A stretch of DNA of 64,000 nt from Kineosporia corallincola (GTDB taxonomy: Bacteria > Actinomycetota > Actinomycetes > Actinomycetales > Kineosporiaceae). Shown here piece after piece: positions 45,576 through 54,352 of this stretch; the stretch's first letter is position 1, and every line of letters begins with the position of its first letter. The notes beneath the pieces are model-generated. The model ran no database searches, was not told the origin of the DNA, and saw nothing but the letters and a program-made list of their open reading frames with translations. Both the position numbers and the translations under genes were made by a program. The stretch is taken from positions 62,001-126,000 of the forward strand of contig NZ_JAHBAY010000010.1 in the NCBI RefSeq assembly GCF_018499875.1, given 5' to 3'.

Positions 45576-46544
45576 TCAAAGCGTCAGCCCGTGGGCGGAA
45601 TTCGGCGGCACCCGGACACCGGAGTCATCCTCCGGGCGGACGTCCGGGGGTGTGGAACCACCCGTGCGGCGTAGCGCGGTCGCCTGCCGCGTGGGCCGCC
45701 GGATCGCGACCACCGCCACCCCGGCCAGCAGAATCAGGCCGCCGAGCAGCTCGAACCGGCCCGGCCGCTCGTGCTGCACCAGCCAGGCGGTGACCAGCCC
45801 GACCACCGGCACGAGCAGGGTGAACGGCACCACCTGAGCGGCGTTGTAGCGGGCCAGCAGGGTGTTCCAGATGCCGTAGCCGACCAGGGAGGCCAGCACC
45901 GCCGTGTAGAGCGTGGACGCGATGTTGCCGAGCGAGATGTGGGTCAGCGCGTGCCGCACCTCGGCCGGCCCGTCGACCAGCAGCGACAGCGCGACCAGCG
46001 GCACCGGCACGACCAGCGCCGACCAGACCGTCATCGACAGGCCGGACGCCACGGCCGCCCGGCGGCTGAGCACGTTGCCGGCCGCCCAGCTCAGCGCCGC
46101 GCAGACGCACAGGCCGAGCGCGGGCAGCGGGGTGTGCGCCGACCGGCCGACCGCGACCACGGCCAGGCCCAGCGCCCCCAGCCCCACGCCGGCGCAGGCC
46201 CGGCGGCCGGGCCGTTCGTGCAGGGCCACGGCGGCGATCACCACGGTGCCCACCACCTGCCCCTGGAGCACGAGACTGGCCAGGCCGGAGGGCATCCCGG
46301 CGTGCAGCGAGGTGTAGAGGAAGGCGAACTGGCCGAGGCTGAGGAACGTGCCGACCAGCAACAGGGTGCTCCACGGCACGGCCGGGCGGGGGATCAGGAA
46401 CACGGCGGGCAGGAGCACCACGACGAATCTCAGCGCCACGAACAGCAGGGGCGGGAATCCGGACAGGCCCTCGTCGATGACGACGAAGTTCATGCCCCAG
46501 ATCACGGTCACCATCACGGCCAGCAGGGAGTCACGGGTGCTCAC
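45576..46544 (-). CDS. EamA/DMT-family transporter
   Basis: 322 residues with ten membrane helices in two EamA repeats (VMVTVIWGMNFVVIDEGLS opens repeat 1; LCVCAALSWAAGNVLSRRAAV opens repeat 2). These permeases (YdcZ/RhaT-like) export or import amino acids and other small metabolites. GTG 46544 has GGAGG 10 bases upstream and precedes the first helix. It is divergent from a LysR-type gene, the usual arrangement for a regulated exporter. Confidence 0.9.
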   Translation of the reverse strand: MSTRDSLLAVMVTVIWGMNFVVIDEGLSGFPPLLFVALRFVVVLLPAVFLIPRPAVPWSTLLLVGTFLSLGQFAFLYTSLHAGMPSGLASLVLQGQVVGTVVIAAVALHERPGRRACAGVGLGALGLAVVAVGRSAHTPLPALGLCVCAALSWAAGNVLSRRAAVASGLSMTVWSALVVPVPLVALSLLVDGPAEVRHALTHISLGNIASTLYTAVLASLVGYGIWNTLLARYNAAQVVPFTLLVPVVGLVTAWLVQHERPGRFELLGGLILLAGVAVVAIRRPTRQATALRRTGGSTPPDVRPEDDSGVRVPPNSAHGLTL

Positions 46545-46582
46545 CCTGCCAGCCTCCAGGAGCGGACCATGTACGTCCATCG

Positions 46583-46604
46583 ACGATCGGTGACGCCGAA
46601 TCGT
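46583..46604. promoter_or_regulatory. LysR-type operator candidate in the eamA-lysR spacer
   Basis: Near-perfect inverted repeat: ACGATCGG (46583-46590) and CCGAATCGT (46596-46604) around TGACG, with one extra base in one arm. It lies 12 bases before the regulator start in a 72-bp divergent spacer, where a LysR protein would bind to control both genes. Confidence 0.5.
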
Positions 46605-46616
46605 TAGCATCGCTTC

Positions 46617-47543
46617 ATGATGGATCTGGTGGCGTTGCGTTCCCTGATCGCGGTCGACGTGCACGGCACCGTCGCGGCGGCCGCCTACGCCGCCGGCTAC
46701 ACGCCCTCCGCGGTGTCGCAGCAGATCAAGCGCCTGGAGAAGGACCTCGGTGTGCTGCTGCTGGAACGGGTCGGGCGCGGGGTGGTGCTGACCGAGCGCG
46801 GCCGCACCCTGGTGCTGCACGGGCAGGGCATCCTGCGGCAGGTCGAGGCGGCCACCGCCGGGCTGGCCGGTGAGCAGGGCGAGCCGGCCGGGCCGCTGCG
46901 GATCGTGGCGTTCTCCACCGCGGTGCGCGGGCTGGTCGCGCCGCTGCTGTCCGACCTGGCCCGGACCAGCCCGGCGGTGGTGCCGGAGGTGTTCGAGCGG
47001 GACCCGCACGAGGCCGTCGACATCGTCGCCGCCGGGCAGGCCGACATCGGCCTGGTGCACCACTGGGTGGGCGTGCCGCTGCACCGGCCCGACTACCTGG
47101 ACGGCCGGCTGATCGGGTTCGACACCGCCGACCTGCTGGTGCACCGGGAGCACCGGCTGGCCGGCCGCACCGACGTCACCCCGGCCGACCTGGTCGACGA
47201 GCCCTGGGCCTCCACCCCGGTCGGCACGATCTGCCACGGCTGGTTCGTGTACATGTTCACCGGCTTCGCCCGGCCGCCGCGGGTGCGGTACTGGTCGGCG
47301 GAGTTCGCGTCGCAGGTCCGGCTGGTGCAGGAGGGCCTGGCCGTGGCCCTGGTGCCCCGGCTCGGTCGCGGCCGGCTGCCCCACGACGTGGTCGCGGTCC
47401 CGGTGTCCGGGCCGGCGCCGACCCGCGTCCTGGAGATGATCTGGCGGGACTCGATGTCGTCCAGCCCGGCCGTCCGGCACGTGCGTGAGCGGTGCGCGGC
47501 CGTGTTCACCGGCGGCGTCGCGACCCTCGAACCCTCCAACTGA
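46617..47543 (+). CDS. LysR-family transcriptional regulator
   Basis: 308 residues. The N-terminal winged helix (VALRSLIAVDVHGTVAAAAYAAGYTPSAVSQQIKRLEKDLGVLLLERVGRGV) and the two-lobed effector domain (PLRIVAFSTAVRGLVAPLLSDL; ADIGLVHHWVGVPLH) are intact. It is divergent from the EamA gene and most likely controls it in response to the exported compound. Two ATG codons in tandem begin the frame (46617, 46620). A GAGGACGACG hairpin lies at its stop codon. Confidence 0.92.
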   Translation: MMDLVALRSLIAVDVHGTVAAAAYAAGYTPSAVSQQIKRLEKDLGVLLLERVGRGVVLTERGRTLVLHGQGILRQVEAATAGLAGEQGEPAGPLRIVAFSTAVRGLVAPLLSDLARTSPAVVPEVFERDPHEAVDIVAAGQADIGLVHHWVGVPLHRPDYLDGRLIGFDTADLLVHREHRLAGRTDVTPADLVDEPWASTPVGTICHGWFVYMFTGFARPPRVRYWSAEFASQVRLVQEGLAVALVPRLGRGRLPHDVVAVPVSGPAPTRVLEMIWRDSMSSSPAVRHVRERCAAVFTGGVATLEPSN

Positions 47544-47580
47544 GGACGACGAGGGGTGGCGCCGGTCTGTCGTCGTCCTC
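47542..47580 (+). terminator. Hairpin at the lysR stop codon
   Basis: Perfect 10-bp arms GAGGACGACG (47542-47551) and its complement (47571-47580) with a 19-base loop, overlapping the TGA. No U-run follows. The stem belongs to the recurrent GACGACGA family found at other gene ends in this window. Confidence 0.6.
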
Positions 47581-47820
47581 GAAGCCGCCCCGCGAGGGGT
47601 GGGCACGACCGGCGAACCGCCGCAGCGGGGTGGCCTGAGCTGCTCGGCACGGAGGACGGCGCCGGGCGGGCACTGCACGCGCACGGCACGATCCCGGTGC
47701 GGGAACTACGCGCCGTGCTCGATCATGACCAAAGTGCTTCCGGTGCAGCCTGATCCCGATCTCAGGACAAGTCGGCTGTGATCTGGGTCAAGCCGCGCGC
47801 GACACTCCGGGCTACCCGCT
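47581..47820. other. Intergenic region before the metallophore-like operon
   Basis: About 240 bp between the lysR hairpin and the Zur/Fur-like box. Short frames here (for example 47556-47753) have Arg/Pro-rich, shadow-like composition and no ribosome binding site. No other signal recognised. Confidence 0.4.
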
Positions 47821-47841
47821 GGTGAATGAGAGTCATTATCA
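47821..47841. promoter_or_regulatory. Zur/Fur-type metal-regulator box
   Basis: AATGA-GAG-TCATT is a perfect inverted core, followed by ATCA. The actinobacterial Zur consensus has half-sites TGAnAATGA and TCATTnTCA around three bases. Here the right half matches fully (TCATTATCA) and the left half matches in its AATGA core. It lies 87 bases upstream of the GNAT start and is the only such box I noticed in the window. Fur-family repressors block transcription when their metal (Zn or Fe) is plentiful. Confidence 0.65.
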
Positions 47842-47927
47842 AAGCATCGGCTATCGTCATCTCCCGCCGGGCAGCCGCCCGGCCGGGCCCCGGGCCCGAC
47901 CGACGATCACGGGGGACAGGGAAGACC

Positions 47928-48500
47928 ATGGGTGAGGTGCAGATCCGGCCGGCCACGGCGGCGGACCTGGCGGGTGCCGCGGCGTGCATGCGCGAGGTGC
48001 TGGAGACCGACCTGGGCGGCTATACCGAGCGATGGCACCAGGACCTCGACGAGCTGGAGGCGACCTACCTGCAAGCCCCGCGTGCGGCTCTGTTCGTCGC
48101 GGTCGGCACGAGTGGGGACGGCGAGGAGGTGGTGCTGGCCACCACCGCGGTCCGGCCCTGCCTGCTGGCGTCGCCGCCGAACCCGGCCTGGCTGGCCGGG
48201 CGGTACAACCGGCCGGACGTGTGCCAGCTGGTGCGGGTCTGGGTGCGGCCGCGGGCCCGCCGCCGCGGGCTGGCCCGGCGGCTGGTGGCCGAGGCCGCGC
48301 GCTGGGCCACCGGGGCCGGAGGCTACGGCACGGTGTATCTGCACACCGACACCGGAGTGCCCGGCGCGGAGGCGTTCTGGCGCTCGATGCCCACCGTCGA
48401 GGTGCTCGACGCCCGGCCAGATCCTTGGAACACCGTGCACTTCGAGCTCGAGGTGCCGAAACTCCTTACCCTGCACGGGGAACCGGAAGCACTCCGGTGA
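47928..48500 (+). CDS. GNAT-family acyltransferase coupled to a nicotianamine synthase-like gene
   Basis: 190 residues from ATG 47928, preceded by GGGGGACAGGGAAG. GNAT fold: IRPATAADLAGAAACMREVLE at the start, a VRVWVRPRARRRGLARRLVAEAARWA acetyl-CoA site and a C-terminal GAEAFWRSMPTVEVL. Its stop overlaps the GTG of the NAS-like gene (GTGA), so the two are made together. It lies downstream of the metal-regulator box. Inference: it may acylate the NAS product or its precursor, or provide self-protection. The substrate cannot be read from sequence. Confidence 0.8.
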   Translation: MGEVQIRPATAADLAGAAACMREVLETDLGGYTERWHQDLDELEATYLQAPRAALFVAVGTSGDGEEVVLATTAVRPCLLASPPNPAWLAGRYNRPDVCQLVRVWVRPRARRRGLARRLVAEAARWATGAGGYGTVYLHTDTGVPGAEAFWRSMPTVEVLDARPDPWNTVHFELEVPKLLTLHGEPEALR

Positions 48501-49420
48501 GGGCCGGTGAGACCCCGCTGGAGGCGGGCGCGGCCGCGGGCCGGGTGGTCGACCAGGTGGGTGACCTGGCGCTGCTGCACGACACCTCGGTCGACCAAGC
48601 CTACGCCGAGCAGCTCGCCGCGCGCGTCGCCACGATCTACGAGAACCTGCGGCAGCAGCCGGGTCTGGCGCCGTCCACGATGGTCGACCGGCTGTTCACC
48701 GAGCTGGTCGGGCTGTGCGGCGAGGACGGCGGCGACCTGTCGCCCCGGGCCGCGCGGGTGCTCGGCGACCAGCGGGTGGCCTCCCGCCTGGCCGGCCTGC
48801 ACGAGATCTGCGCCGAGGGCGAGTACCTGATGGAGACGCACTGGGCGCGCCGGATCGCCGAGGCGGACAAGCCGCGCGAGGAACTGGCCGGTTTCCCCTA
48901 CCTCGGCAACTACCGCGAGCTGACCCGGCTGGAGATCAACCTGCTGCGCTGCTTCGGCGTGGAACCGGCCACGGCACGGCGGATCTGCTTCCTCGGGGCC
49001 GGGCCGCTGCCGCTGTCCGCGATCTGCCTGTACGAGGAACTCGGGGTGCCGGTCGACGTGGTGGACCGTTCCGAGGAGGCCGTCGTGCTCGGCTCGGCCT
49101 GTGTCAACGCCCTGCTCGGCCGGGGCCGGGTGCGGTTCCACCTGGCCGACGCCGCGCGGTTCGAGCAGGTCGCCGGTGCCGACGTGGTGGTGCTCGGGGC
49201 CCTGGCCGGGCTGGAGCCGGACGCCAAGAACGCCATCCTGGCGGCCCTGTGGCAGCGGCTCGACCCGGGCACGGTGCTGCTGGTGCGCAGCGCGGCCGGG
49301 CTGCGGCGCCTGCTCTACCCGGCCGTGGGCACGCGCGACCTGGGCGGCTGGGAGCAACTCGGGGTGCTGCACCCGCTCAACGACGTCATCAATTCGGTGA
49401 TAGTCCTGCGCCGCCCCTGA
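48497..49420 (+). CDS. Nicotianamine synthase-like protein (CntL-type metallophore enzyme)
   Basis: 307 residues from GTG 48497, which overlaps the GNAT stop. An N-terminal helical domain precedes a SAM-type Rossmann domain: CFLGAGPLPLSAICLYEELG (about 164-182), VDVVDRSEEAVVLGSACVNAL, ADVVVLGALAGLEPDAKNAIL, LLVRSAAGLRRLLYP, and the C-terminal signature HPLNDVINSVIVLRR. These blocks match plant nicotianamine synthase and bacterial CntL enzymes, which transfer aminobutyrate units from S-adenosylmethionine. Bacterial versions usually sit beside an opine dehydrogenase, a racemase and a transporter; none is adjacent here. The metal box 676 bases upstream suggests a zinc- or iron-starvation metallophore. 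Confidence 0.85.
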   Translation: MRAGETPLEAGAAAGRVVDQVGDLALLHDTSVDQAYAEQLAARVATIYENLRQQPGLAPSTMVDRLFTELVGLCGEDGGDLSPRAARVLGDQRVASRLAGLHEICAEGEYLMETHWARRIAEADKPREELAGFPYLGNYRELTRLEINLLRCFGVEPATARRICFLGAGPLPLSAICLYEELGVPVDVVDRSEEAVVLGSACVNALLGRGRVRFHLADAARFEQVAGADVVVLGALAGLEPDAKNAILAALWQRLDPGTVLLVRSAAGLRRLLYPAVGTRDLGGWEQLGVLHPLNDVINSVIVLRRP

Positions 49421-50603
49421 TCACGTCCACGCCCCGGATCACCACGTCGCGCACCCGGGTCAGCGCGGTGACCGAGGCCCGCGGATCGCCGTCCACCACC
49501 AGGAGGTCGGCGTCCGCGCCGGGCGTCAGCCCTCCCTTGACGCCCTCCAGGCCGCAGGCCCGGGCCGACACCGAGGTGGCGGTCGCGATCGCGTCGCCGG
49601 TGGCGATGCCGGCCGCCACCAGCTCGGCCACGGCCAGCGCCACGATGCCGTGCGGTTTGGCCGCGTGGATGCCGGCGTCCGAGCCGCTGATCACCGAAAC
49701 GCCCTGCCGGTGCAGCATCTCGACCTGCACGAAGCGGTGCTCGGGCACCAGGCCGGTGCGCCGGTTGACCTCCAGGGCCTGGGCCGACATCGGGCTGCCG
49801 GGGATCCGGCCGAACGTCGGGCCGACGTGGATGCCGCCCTCGCGCAGCCGGTCCGCCAGGTCGGGTGGGGTCTGCACGCCGTGGGTGGTGAGGCAGGTGC
49901 AGTGCTCGATGCCCTGCACCCCGGCGTCGATGCACAGCCGCACGGCGTCCAGCGAGTGGGCGTGCGCCACCACCGGAAGCCCGTGCTCCGTGGCCCTTCT
50001 CACCACCAGGGTGACGTCGTCGAGGGAGTACTGCAACGACAGCAGGTCCGAGCCCGGCGTCATCGCGCCGCCGCTGACCACGATCTTCACCAGGGCCGCG
50101 CCCCGCCGGGCCCGCTCGTCCACCGCCGCCACCAGCTGATCGGCCCCCGCCGCCTCGCCGCCCATCGCGGCGCAGTGCCCGCCGGGCGTGGTGATCGGCG
50201 GGCCGGAGGCGACCACGGTGGGCTCGTCGGCCGACGAGGTGCGCTCGAGCACCGACCAGCGATGGTCGCCGAGGTCGCGCACGGTGGTCACGCCGGCCCG
50301 GGTGTGGCCCCGCAGCGACTGCCGCACCACCTCCTCCCGCTCGGCCGGGGTGCGGCCGGGATCGCGGCCCAGCGCCCCGTCCCGGCCGTCGGCGATCAGG
50401 TGCACATGGGTGTCGATCAGCCCGGGCAGCAGCGTGCCGCCGTCGTGGTGGCGCACCGTGAAGTCACCGGAAACCGCTGCCGTGCCGGGAATCACGGCCA
50501 GGATGCGGGGCCCTTCGGTGAGCACGGTGGCCCCGTCCGGCCAGAACCGCTCACCGTCGAAGGCCAGGGGGGCGACATGGGCGACACGTTCGGGGGCGGA
50601 CAT
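49389..50603 (-). CDS. Metal-dependent amidohydrolase (imidazolonepropionase/prolidase-like)
   Basis: 404 residues from ATG 50603; a TTG at 50639 would add 12. Amidohydrolase motifs: LLPGLIDTHVHLIADG (HxH), a Lys in VKIVVSGGAMTPGSD (likely carbamylated), VVAHAHS and GIEHCTCL (His ligands) and VISGSDAGIHAAKP (Asp). It hydrolyses amide or C-N bonds with one or two metals. Such dipeptidase-like members (Sgx9260/Xaa-Arg type) are common in actinobacteria. It converges on the NAS-like gene with a 32-base overlap. A link with metallophore degradation is possible but unproved. Confidence 0.85.
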   Translation of the reverse strand: MSAPERVAHVAPLAFDGERFWPDGATVLTEGPRILAVIPGTAAVSGDFTVRHHDGGTLLPGLIDTHVHLIADGRDGALGRDPGRTPAEREEVVRQSLRGHTRAGVTTVRDLGDHRWSVLERTSSADEPTVVASGPPITTPGGHCAAMGGEAAGADQLVAAVDERARRGAALVKIVVSGGAMTPGSDLLSLQYSLDDVTLVVRRATEHGLPVVAHAHSLDAVRLCIDAGVQGIEHCTCLTTHGVQTPPDLADRLREGGIHVGPTFGRIPGSPMSAQALEVNRRTGLVPEHRFVQVEMLHRQGVSVISGSDAGIHAAKPHGIVALAVAELVAAGIATGDAIATATSVSARACGLEGVKGGLTPGADADLLVVDGDPRASVTALTRVRDVVIRGVDVIRGGAGLSPN

Positions 50604-50875
50604 GGGCCCAGTCTCCGGAACGGGCCGCACCGTGATCAAGTGCGTACGGAGTGATGATGGACAAGTCCCGGCCCTGGTTCCGGCGGGGCCGTGGTGCGCG
50701 GCTCAGGTCGCCCGGCGACCGCCGGGCGCATCGGTGAGCACCCGGAATCCCGCCGAAGTCGCAGGTCGACCGGGGGCAGCAGGTCGGCGCCCGGGAGGCA
50801 AGGCCTGTCCGGACAGCAATTGGCGTGCCTACCCTCGCTGCACCTGGACCGGTGGCGGAGAGGCGTGGTGTCTTC

Positions 50876-53539
50876 ATGACCCAGTACGTGTACGCGTTCT
50901 CGGAGGGCAGCAAGGAGCAGCGGGAGCTGCTCGGCGGCAAGGGTGCGAACCTGGCCGAGATGACCAACCTCGGGCTGCCGGTGCCGCCCGGGTTCACGAT
51001 CACCACGCAGGCCTGCCGGTCCTACCTGACCGCCGGGTCCGAGCCGGGCGAGCTGCGGGTGCAGGTGACCATGGCGCTGCGGCGGCTGGAGGACGACCTC
51101 GGGCGGCAGCTGGGCGACCGGCACGACCCGCTGCTGGTGAGTGTCCGCTCCGGGGCGATGCACTCGATGCCGGGGATGATGGAGACCGTGCTCAACGTCG
51201 GCCTCAACGACGCGAGCGTGAAGGGCCTGGCCGAGGCCGGCGGAGACGAGCGCTTCGCCTGGGACTCCTACCGCCGGCTGCTCCAGATGTTCGGCAAGAC
51301 CGTGCTGGAGATCGACGGGGAGAACTTCTCCCGCGCCCTCGACGACGCGAAACGCCGCCAGGGCGTGGAGACCGACGTGGAACTCACCGCTGAGAGCCTG
51401 AAAAGCCTGGTGTCCGAGTTCAAGTCGGTGATCCTGGAGCACAGCGGAACCGAGTTCCCGCAGCATCCGCGCGAACAGCTCGACCTGGCGATCCGGGCGG
51501 TCTTCGACTCCTGGAACACCGAGCGGGCCCGGCTGTACCGGCGGCGCGAGCGGATCCCGCAGGATCTCGGCACGGCGGTGAACATCTGCACGATGGTGTT
51601 CGGCAACACGGGTGAGACGTCGGGCACCGGTGTGGCCTTCACCCGCGACCCGGCGTCCGGGCACGGTGGGGTGTACGGCGACTACCTGCCGAACGCGCAG
51701 GGCGAGGACGTGGTGGCGGGCATCCGTAACACGATGAGCCTGGCCGACCTGAAGGACCTCGACGCGTCGTCGTACAAGCAACTGCTCCAGGTGATGCGGC
51801 GGCTGGAGACGCACTACCGCGACCTGTGCGACATCGAGTTCACGATCGAGCGCAGCAAGCTCTGGATGCTCCAGACCCGGGTGGGAAAACGCACGGCCGC
51901 CGCCGCCTTCCGGATCGCCACCCAGCTGGTCGACGAGAACCTGATCACCATGGACGAGGCGCTCCAGCGGGTGGACGGCTCGCAGTTGGCCCAGCTGATG
52001 TTCCCGCGGTTCGACGCCTCGGCCCCGCGGGAGTCGCTGGGCACCGGCATGGCGGCCTCGCCGGGCGCGGCCACCGGGCAGATCGTGTTCGACTCCGCCG
52101 CGGCCGAGAAGGCGGCGGCCGAGGGGAAGGACGTGATCCTGGTGCGCCGCGAGACCAGCCCGGACGACCTGGGCGGCATGATCGCGGCCCGTGGGGTGCT
52201 CACCTCGCGGGGCGGCAGGACCAGCCACGCGGCCGTGGTCGCGCGGGGCATGGGCAAGACCTGCGTGTGCGGTCTCGCCGAGCTGGACGTCGACGGGTCC
52301 ACCGCCCGGGTGGGTGGAAAGACGCTGCGTGAGGGCGATCTCATCAGTATCGACGGCAGCAGCGGCGAGGTGTTCGCGGGGGCCGTGCCGGTGGTCGCCT
52401 CGCCGGTCGCGACCTACCTGGAGCGAGGGCTGGACGAGGCGGTCAAGGACGCCGACGCCGACACCGCCGATCTGGTGCGCTCGGTGGACCGGCTGCTCTC
52501 GCACGCCGACCGGATCCGCCGGCTGCGGGTGCGCGCCAACGCCGACAATGCCGAGGACGCCTCGCGCGCCAGGGATCTCGGTGCCCAGGGGATCGGGCTG
52601 TGCCGCACCGAGCACATGTTCCTGGGGGAGCGGCGGGTGCTGATCGAGCGGCTGATCCTGGCCTCGGGGGCGGACGCGCGCCAGGCCGTGTACGACGAGC
52701 TGCTGCCGTTGCAGCGCCAGGACTTCACCGAGCTGCTCACCGCGATGGACGGGCTGCCGGTGACGATCCGCCTGCTCGACCCGCCGCTGCACGAGTTCCT
52801 GCCCGACCGGACCGAGCTCTCGGTCAAGGTGGCGCTCGAAAAAGCTTCCGGAACGGCCGATCCGGGTGAGGAGAGGCTGCTCGCGGCGGTGGAGCGGCTG
52901 CACGAGTCCAACCCGATGCTGGGCCTGCGCGGCGTGCGGCTGGGGCTGGTGCTGCCCGGGCTGTTCGCGTTGCAGGTGCGGGCGATCAGCGAGGCGGCGG
53001 CCCTGGCCCGGCGCGACGGCGGCGACCCGCACGTCGAGATCATGATCCCGCTGGTCGGCTCGGTGATGGAGCTGTTCCTGATCCGCGACGAGGCCGACGC
53101 CATCGTGCGGCAGGCCGGGCTGGACATCCCGATCGGCACCATGATCGAGCTGCCCCGGGCGGCCCTGACCGCGACCCGGGTGGCCGAGGCCGCCGAGTTC
53201 TTCAGCTTCGGCACCAACGACCTCACCCAGACCACCTGGGGTTTCTCCCGCGACGACGTGGAGGGCGGCTTCTTCGCCGCCTACCTCGACCGCGGGGTGT
53301 TCATGGTGTCGCCGTTCGAGAGCCTCGACGTGGACGGCGTGGGCCGGCTGATCCGGATCGCCGCCGAGGACGGCCGCCGCACCCGGCCCGGACTGAAACT
53401 GGGGGTCTGCGGCGAGCACGGCGGCGACCCGGAGTCGATCCACTTCTTCCACCGGGTCGGCATCGATTATGTGTCGTGCTCGCCGTTCCGGGTGCCGATC
53501 GCCCGGCTGGAGGCGGGGCGGGCGGCGGTGATCGGGTAG
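50876..53539 (+). CDS. ppdK: Pyruvate, phosphate dikinase
   Basis: 887 residues; interconverts pyruvate, ATP and phosphate with PEP, AMP and pyrophosphate. N-terminal ATP-grasp part (LLGGKGANLAEMTNLGLPVPPGFTITT; SVRSGAMHSMPGMMETVLNVG), phospho-His domain GGRTSHAAVVARGMGKTCVCG (His about 451), and PEP/pyruvate TIM barrel (ANADNAEDASRARDLGAQGIGLCRTEHMF; NPMLGLRGVRLG; FFSFGTNDLTQTTWGFSRDD; LGVCGEHGGDPESIHFF). Length and all motifs are normal. ATG 50876 matches the family start. OsmC follows 19 bases after. Confidence 0.96.
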   Translation: MTQYVYAFSEGSKEQRELLGGKGANLAEMTNLGLPVPPGFTITTQACRSYLTAGSEPGELRVQVTMALRRLEDDLGRQLGDRHDPLLVSVRSGAMHSMPGMMETVLNVGLNDASVKGLAEAGGDERFAWDSYRRLLQMFGKTVLEIDGENFSRALDDAKRRQGVETDVELTAESLKSLVSEFKSVILEHSGTEFPQHPREQLDLAIRAVFDSWNTERARLYRRRERIPQDLGTAVNICTMVFGNTGETSGTGVAFTRDPASGHGGVYGDYLPNAQGEDVVAGIRNTMSLADLKDLDASSYKQLLQVMRRLETHYRDLCDIEFTIERSKLWMLQTRVGKRTAAAAFRIATQLVDENLITMDEALQRVDGSQLAQLMFPRFDASAPRESLGTGMAASPGAATGQIVFDSAAAEKAAAEGKDVILVRRETSPDDLGGMIAARGVLTSRGGRTSHAAVVARGMGKTCVCGLAELDVDGSTARVGGKTLREGDLISIDGSSGEVFAGAVPVVASPVATYLERGLDEAVKDADADTADLVRSVDRLLSHADRIRRLRVRANADNAEDASRARDLGAQGIGLCRTEHMFLGERRVLIERLILASGADARQAVYDELLPLQRQDFTELLTAMDGLPVTIRLLDPPLHEFLPDRTELSVKVALEKASGTADPGEERLLAAVERLHESNPMLGLRGVRLGLVLPGLFALQVRAISEAAALARRDGGDPHVEIMIPLVGSVMELFLIRDEADAIVRQAGLDIPIGTMIELPRAALTATRVAEAAEFFSFGTNDLTQTTWGFSRDDVEGGFFAAYLDRGVFMVSPFESLDVDGVGRLIRIAAEDGRRTRPGLKLGVCGEHGGDPESIHFFHRVGIDYVSCSPFRVPIARLEAGRAAVIG

Positions 53540-53558
53540 CTCGTGCGATATTCACGGC

Positions 53559-53990
53559 ATGGCTGAACAGAACGACGACAACCGCTCGGTGAGCATCGAA
53601 CGACTCGAGGAGGGCGTGTACCTGGCCACCAACAAGCGCGGCGACACGCTGCGCTTCGGCAGCAAGGCCACGGACGCGTTCTCGCCGGTGGAGCTGCTGC
53701 TGGCCGCGATCGCCGGCTGCTCCGCGGTGGACGTCGACGTGGTCACCGGCCGGCGCTCGCCCGCCGAGCACTTCTCCGCCCGCGTCGACGCCACCGCGGT
53801 GCGCGAGGGCGGTGAGAACACGCTGAAGGACATCGTCCTGACCTTCGACGTGCGCTTCCCCGAGGGTGAGGCCGGCGACGCCGCCCGCACCCTGCTGCCC
53901 CGCGCGGTCAAGGCCTCCCACGACCACACCTGCACGGTGTCGCGCACGATCGAGGCGGGCACCCCGGTCACGGTGCGCATCGCCGGGTAG
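53559..53990 (+). CDS. OsmC/Ohr-like peroxiredoxin
   Basis: 143 residues of OsmC fold. Two conserved Cys (AAIAGCSAVDVDVV about 51 and SHDHTCTVSRTIE about 129) can reduce organic hydroperoxides. It is closer to general OsmC/YhfA proteins than to Ohr. Encoded 19 bases after ppdK, so it may be cotranscribed. A bidirectional hairpin follows at 54004. Confidence 0.88.
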   Translation: MAEQNDDNRSVSIERLEEGVYLATNKRGDTLRFGSKATDAFSPVELLLAAIAGCSAVDVDVVTGRRSPAEHFSARVDATAVREGGENTLKDIVLTFDVRFPEGEAGDAARTLLPRAVKASHDHTCTVSRTIEAGTPVTVRIAG

Positions 53991-54003
53991 ATCTCTTCCA
54001 CCG

Positions 54004-54038
54004 GGGGACGACGAGGAGCCCGGCTCTTCGTCGTCCCC
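54004..54038. terminator. Bidirectional hairpin terminator
   Basis: Arms GGGGACGACGA (54004-54014) and its complement (54028-54038) are perfect, with an inner GAGCC/GGCTC stem in the loop. It lies between convergent genes (OsmC plus, small acidic protein minus) and can serve both. It belongs to the TCGTCGTCCC family of 3' hairpins. Confidence 0.8.
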
Positions 54039-54046
54039 TGGTTCTT

Positions 54047-54346
54047 CTACCCGAGCCCGGCCAGCTCGTGCGGGTCGGCGTCACCGTAGAACCTGCGCCA
54101 CAGGCCGGCCAGGTGCTCGCGGAACTCCTGGTCGTCGTCGAAGTCCCAGCCCGCCGCCCGCTCGTACTGGAGCGCGGTGACCTGGCCCAGCACGGCCTTG
54201 GCGAAGCCCCGTCGGAAACGGGTGTGGGCGGGGGAGGGGCGGGACATGTCCCGGATGAAGGTCGCCTCGTAGTCGCGGTCGAGGGAGTTGATGTCCATGT
54301 AAGCGCCCGAGTATTCGAGGAACGTTTCGACGTCGGGGTCGGGCAT
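54047..54346 (-). CDS. Putative immunity protein of the toxin pair
   Basis: 99 residues, acidic overall (MPDPDVETFLEYSGAYMDIN; AGWDFDDDQEFREHLAGLW). It begins 6 bases after the toxin gene stop, with AAGGAG overlapping that stop. A small acidic partner right behind a toxin-like gene is the usual layout of toxin-immunity modules. No known immunity family recognised. Confidence 0.5.
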   Translation of the reverse strand: MPDPDVETFLEYSGAYMDINSLDRDYEATFIRDMSRPSPAHTRFRRGFAKAVLGQVTALQYERAAGWDFDDDQEFREHLAGLWRRFYGDADPHELAGLG

Positions 54347-54352
54347 GACCGG

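Noticed and set aside
45576-47684. EamA frame extended to 702 codons
   Set aside because: The extension is the antisense of the lysR gene; GTG 46544 has a clear ribosome binding site and precedes the first membrane helix.
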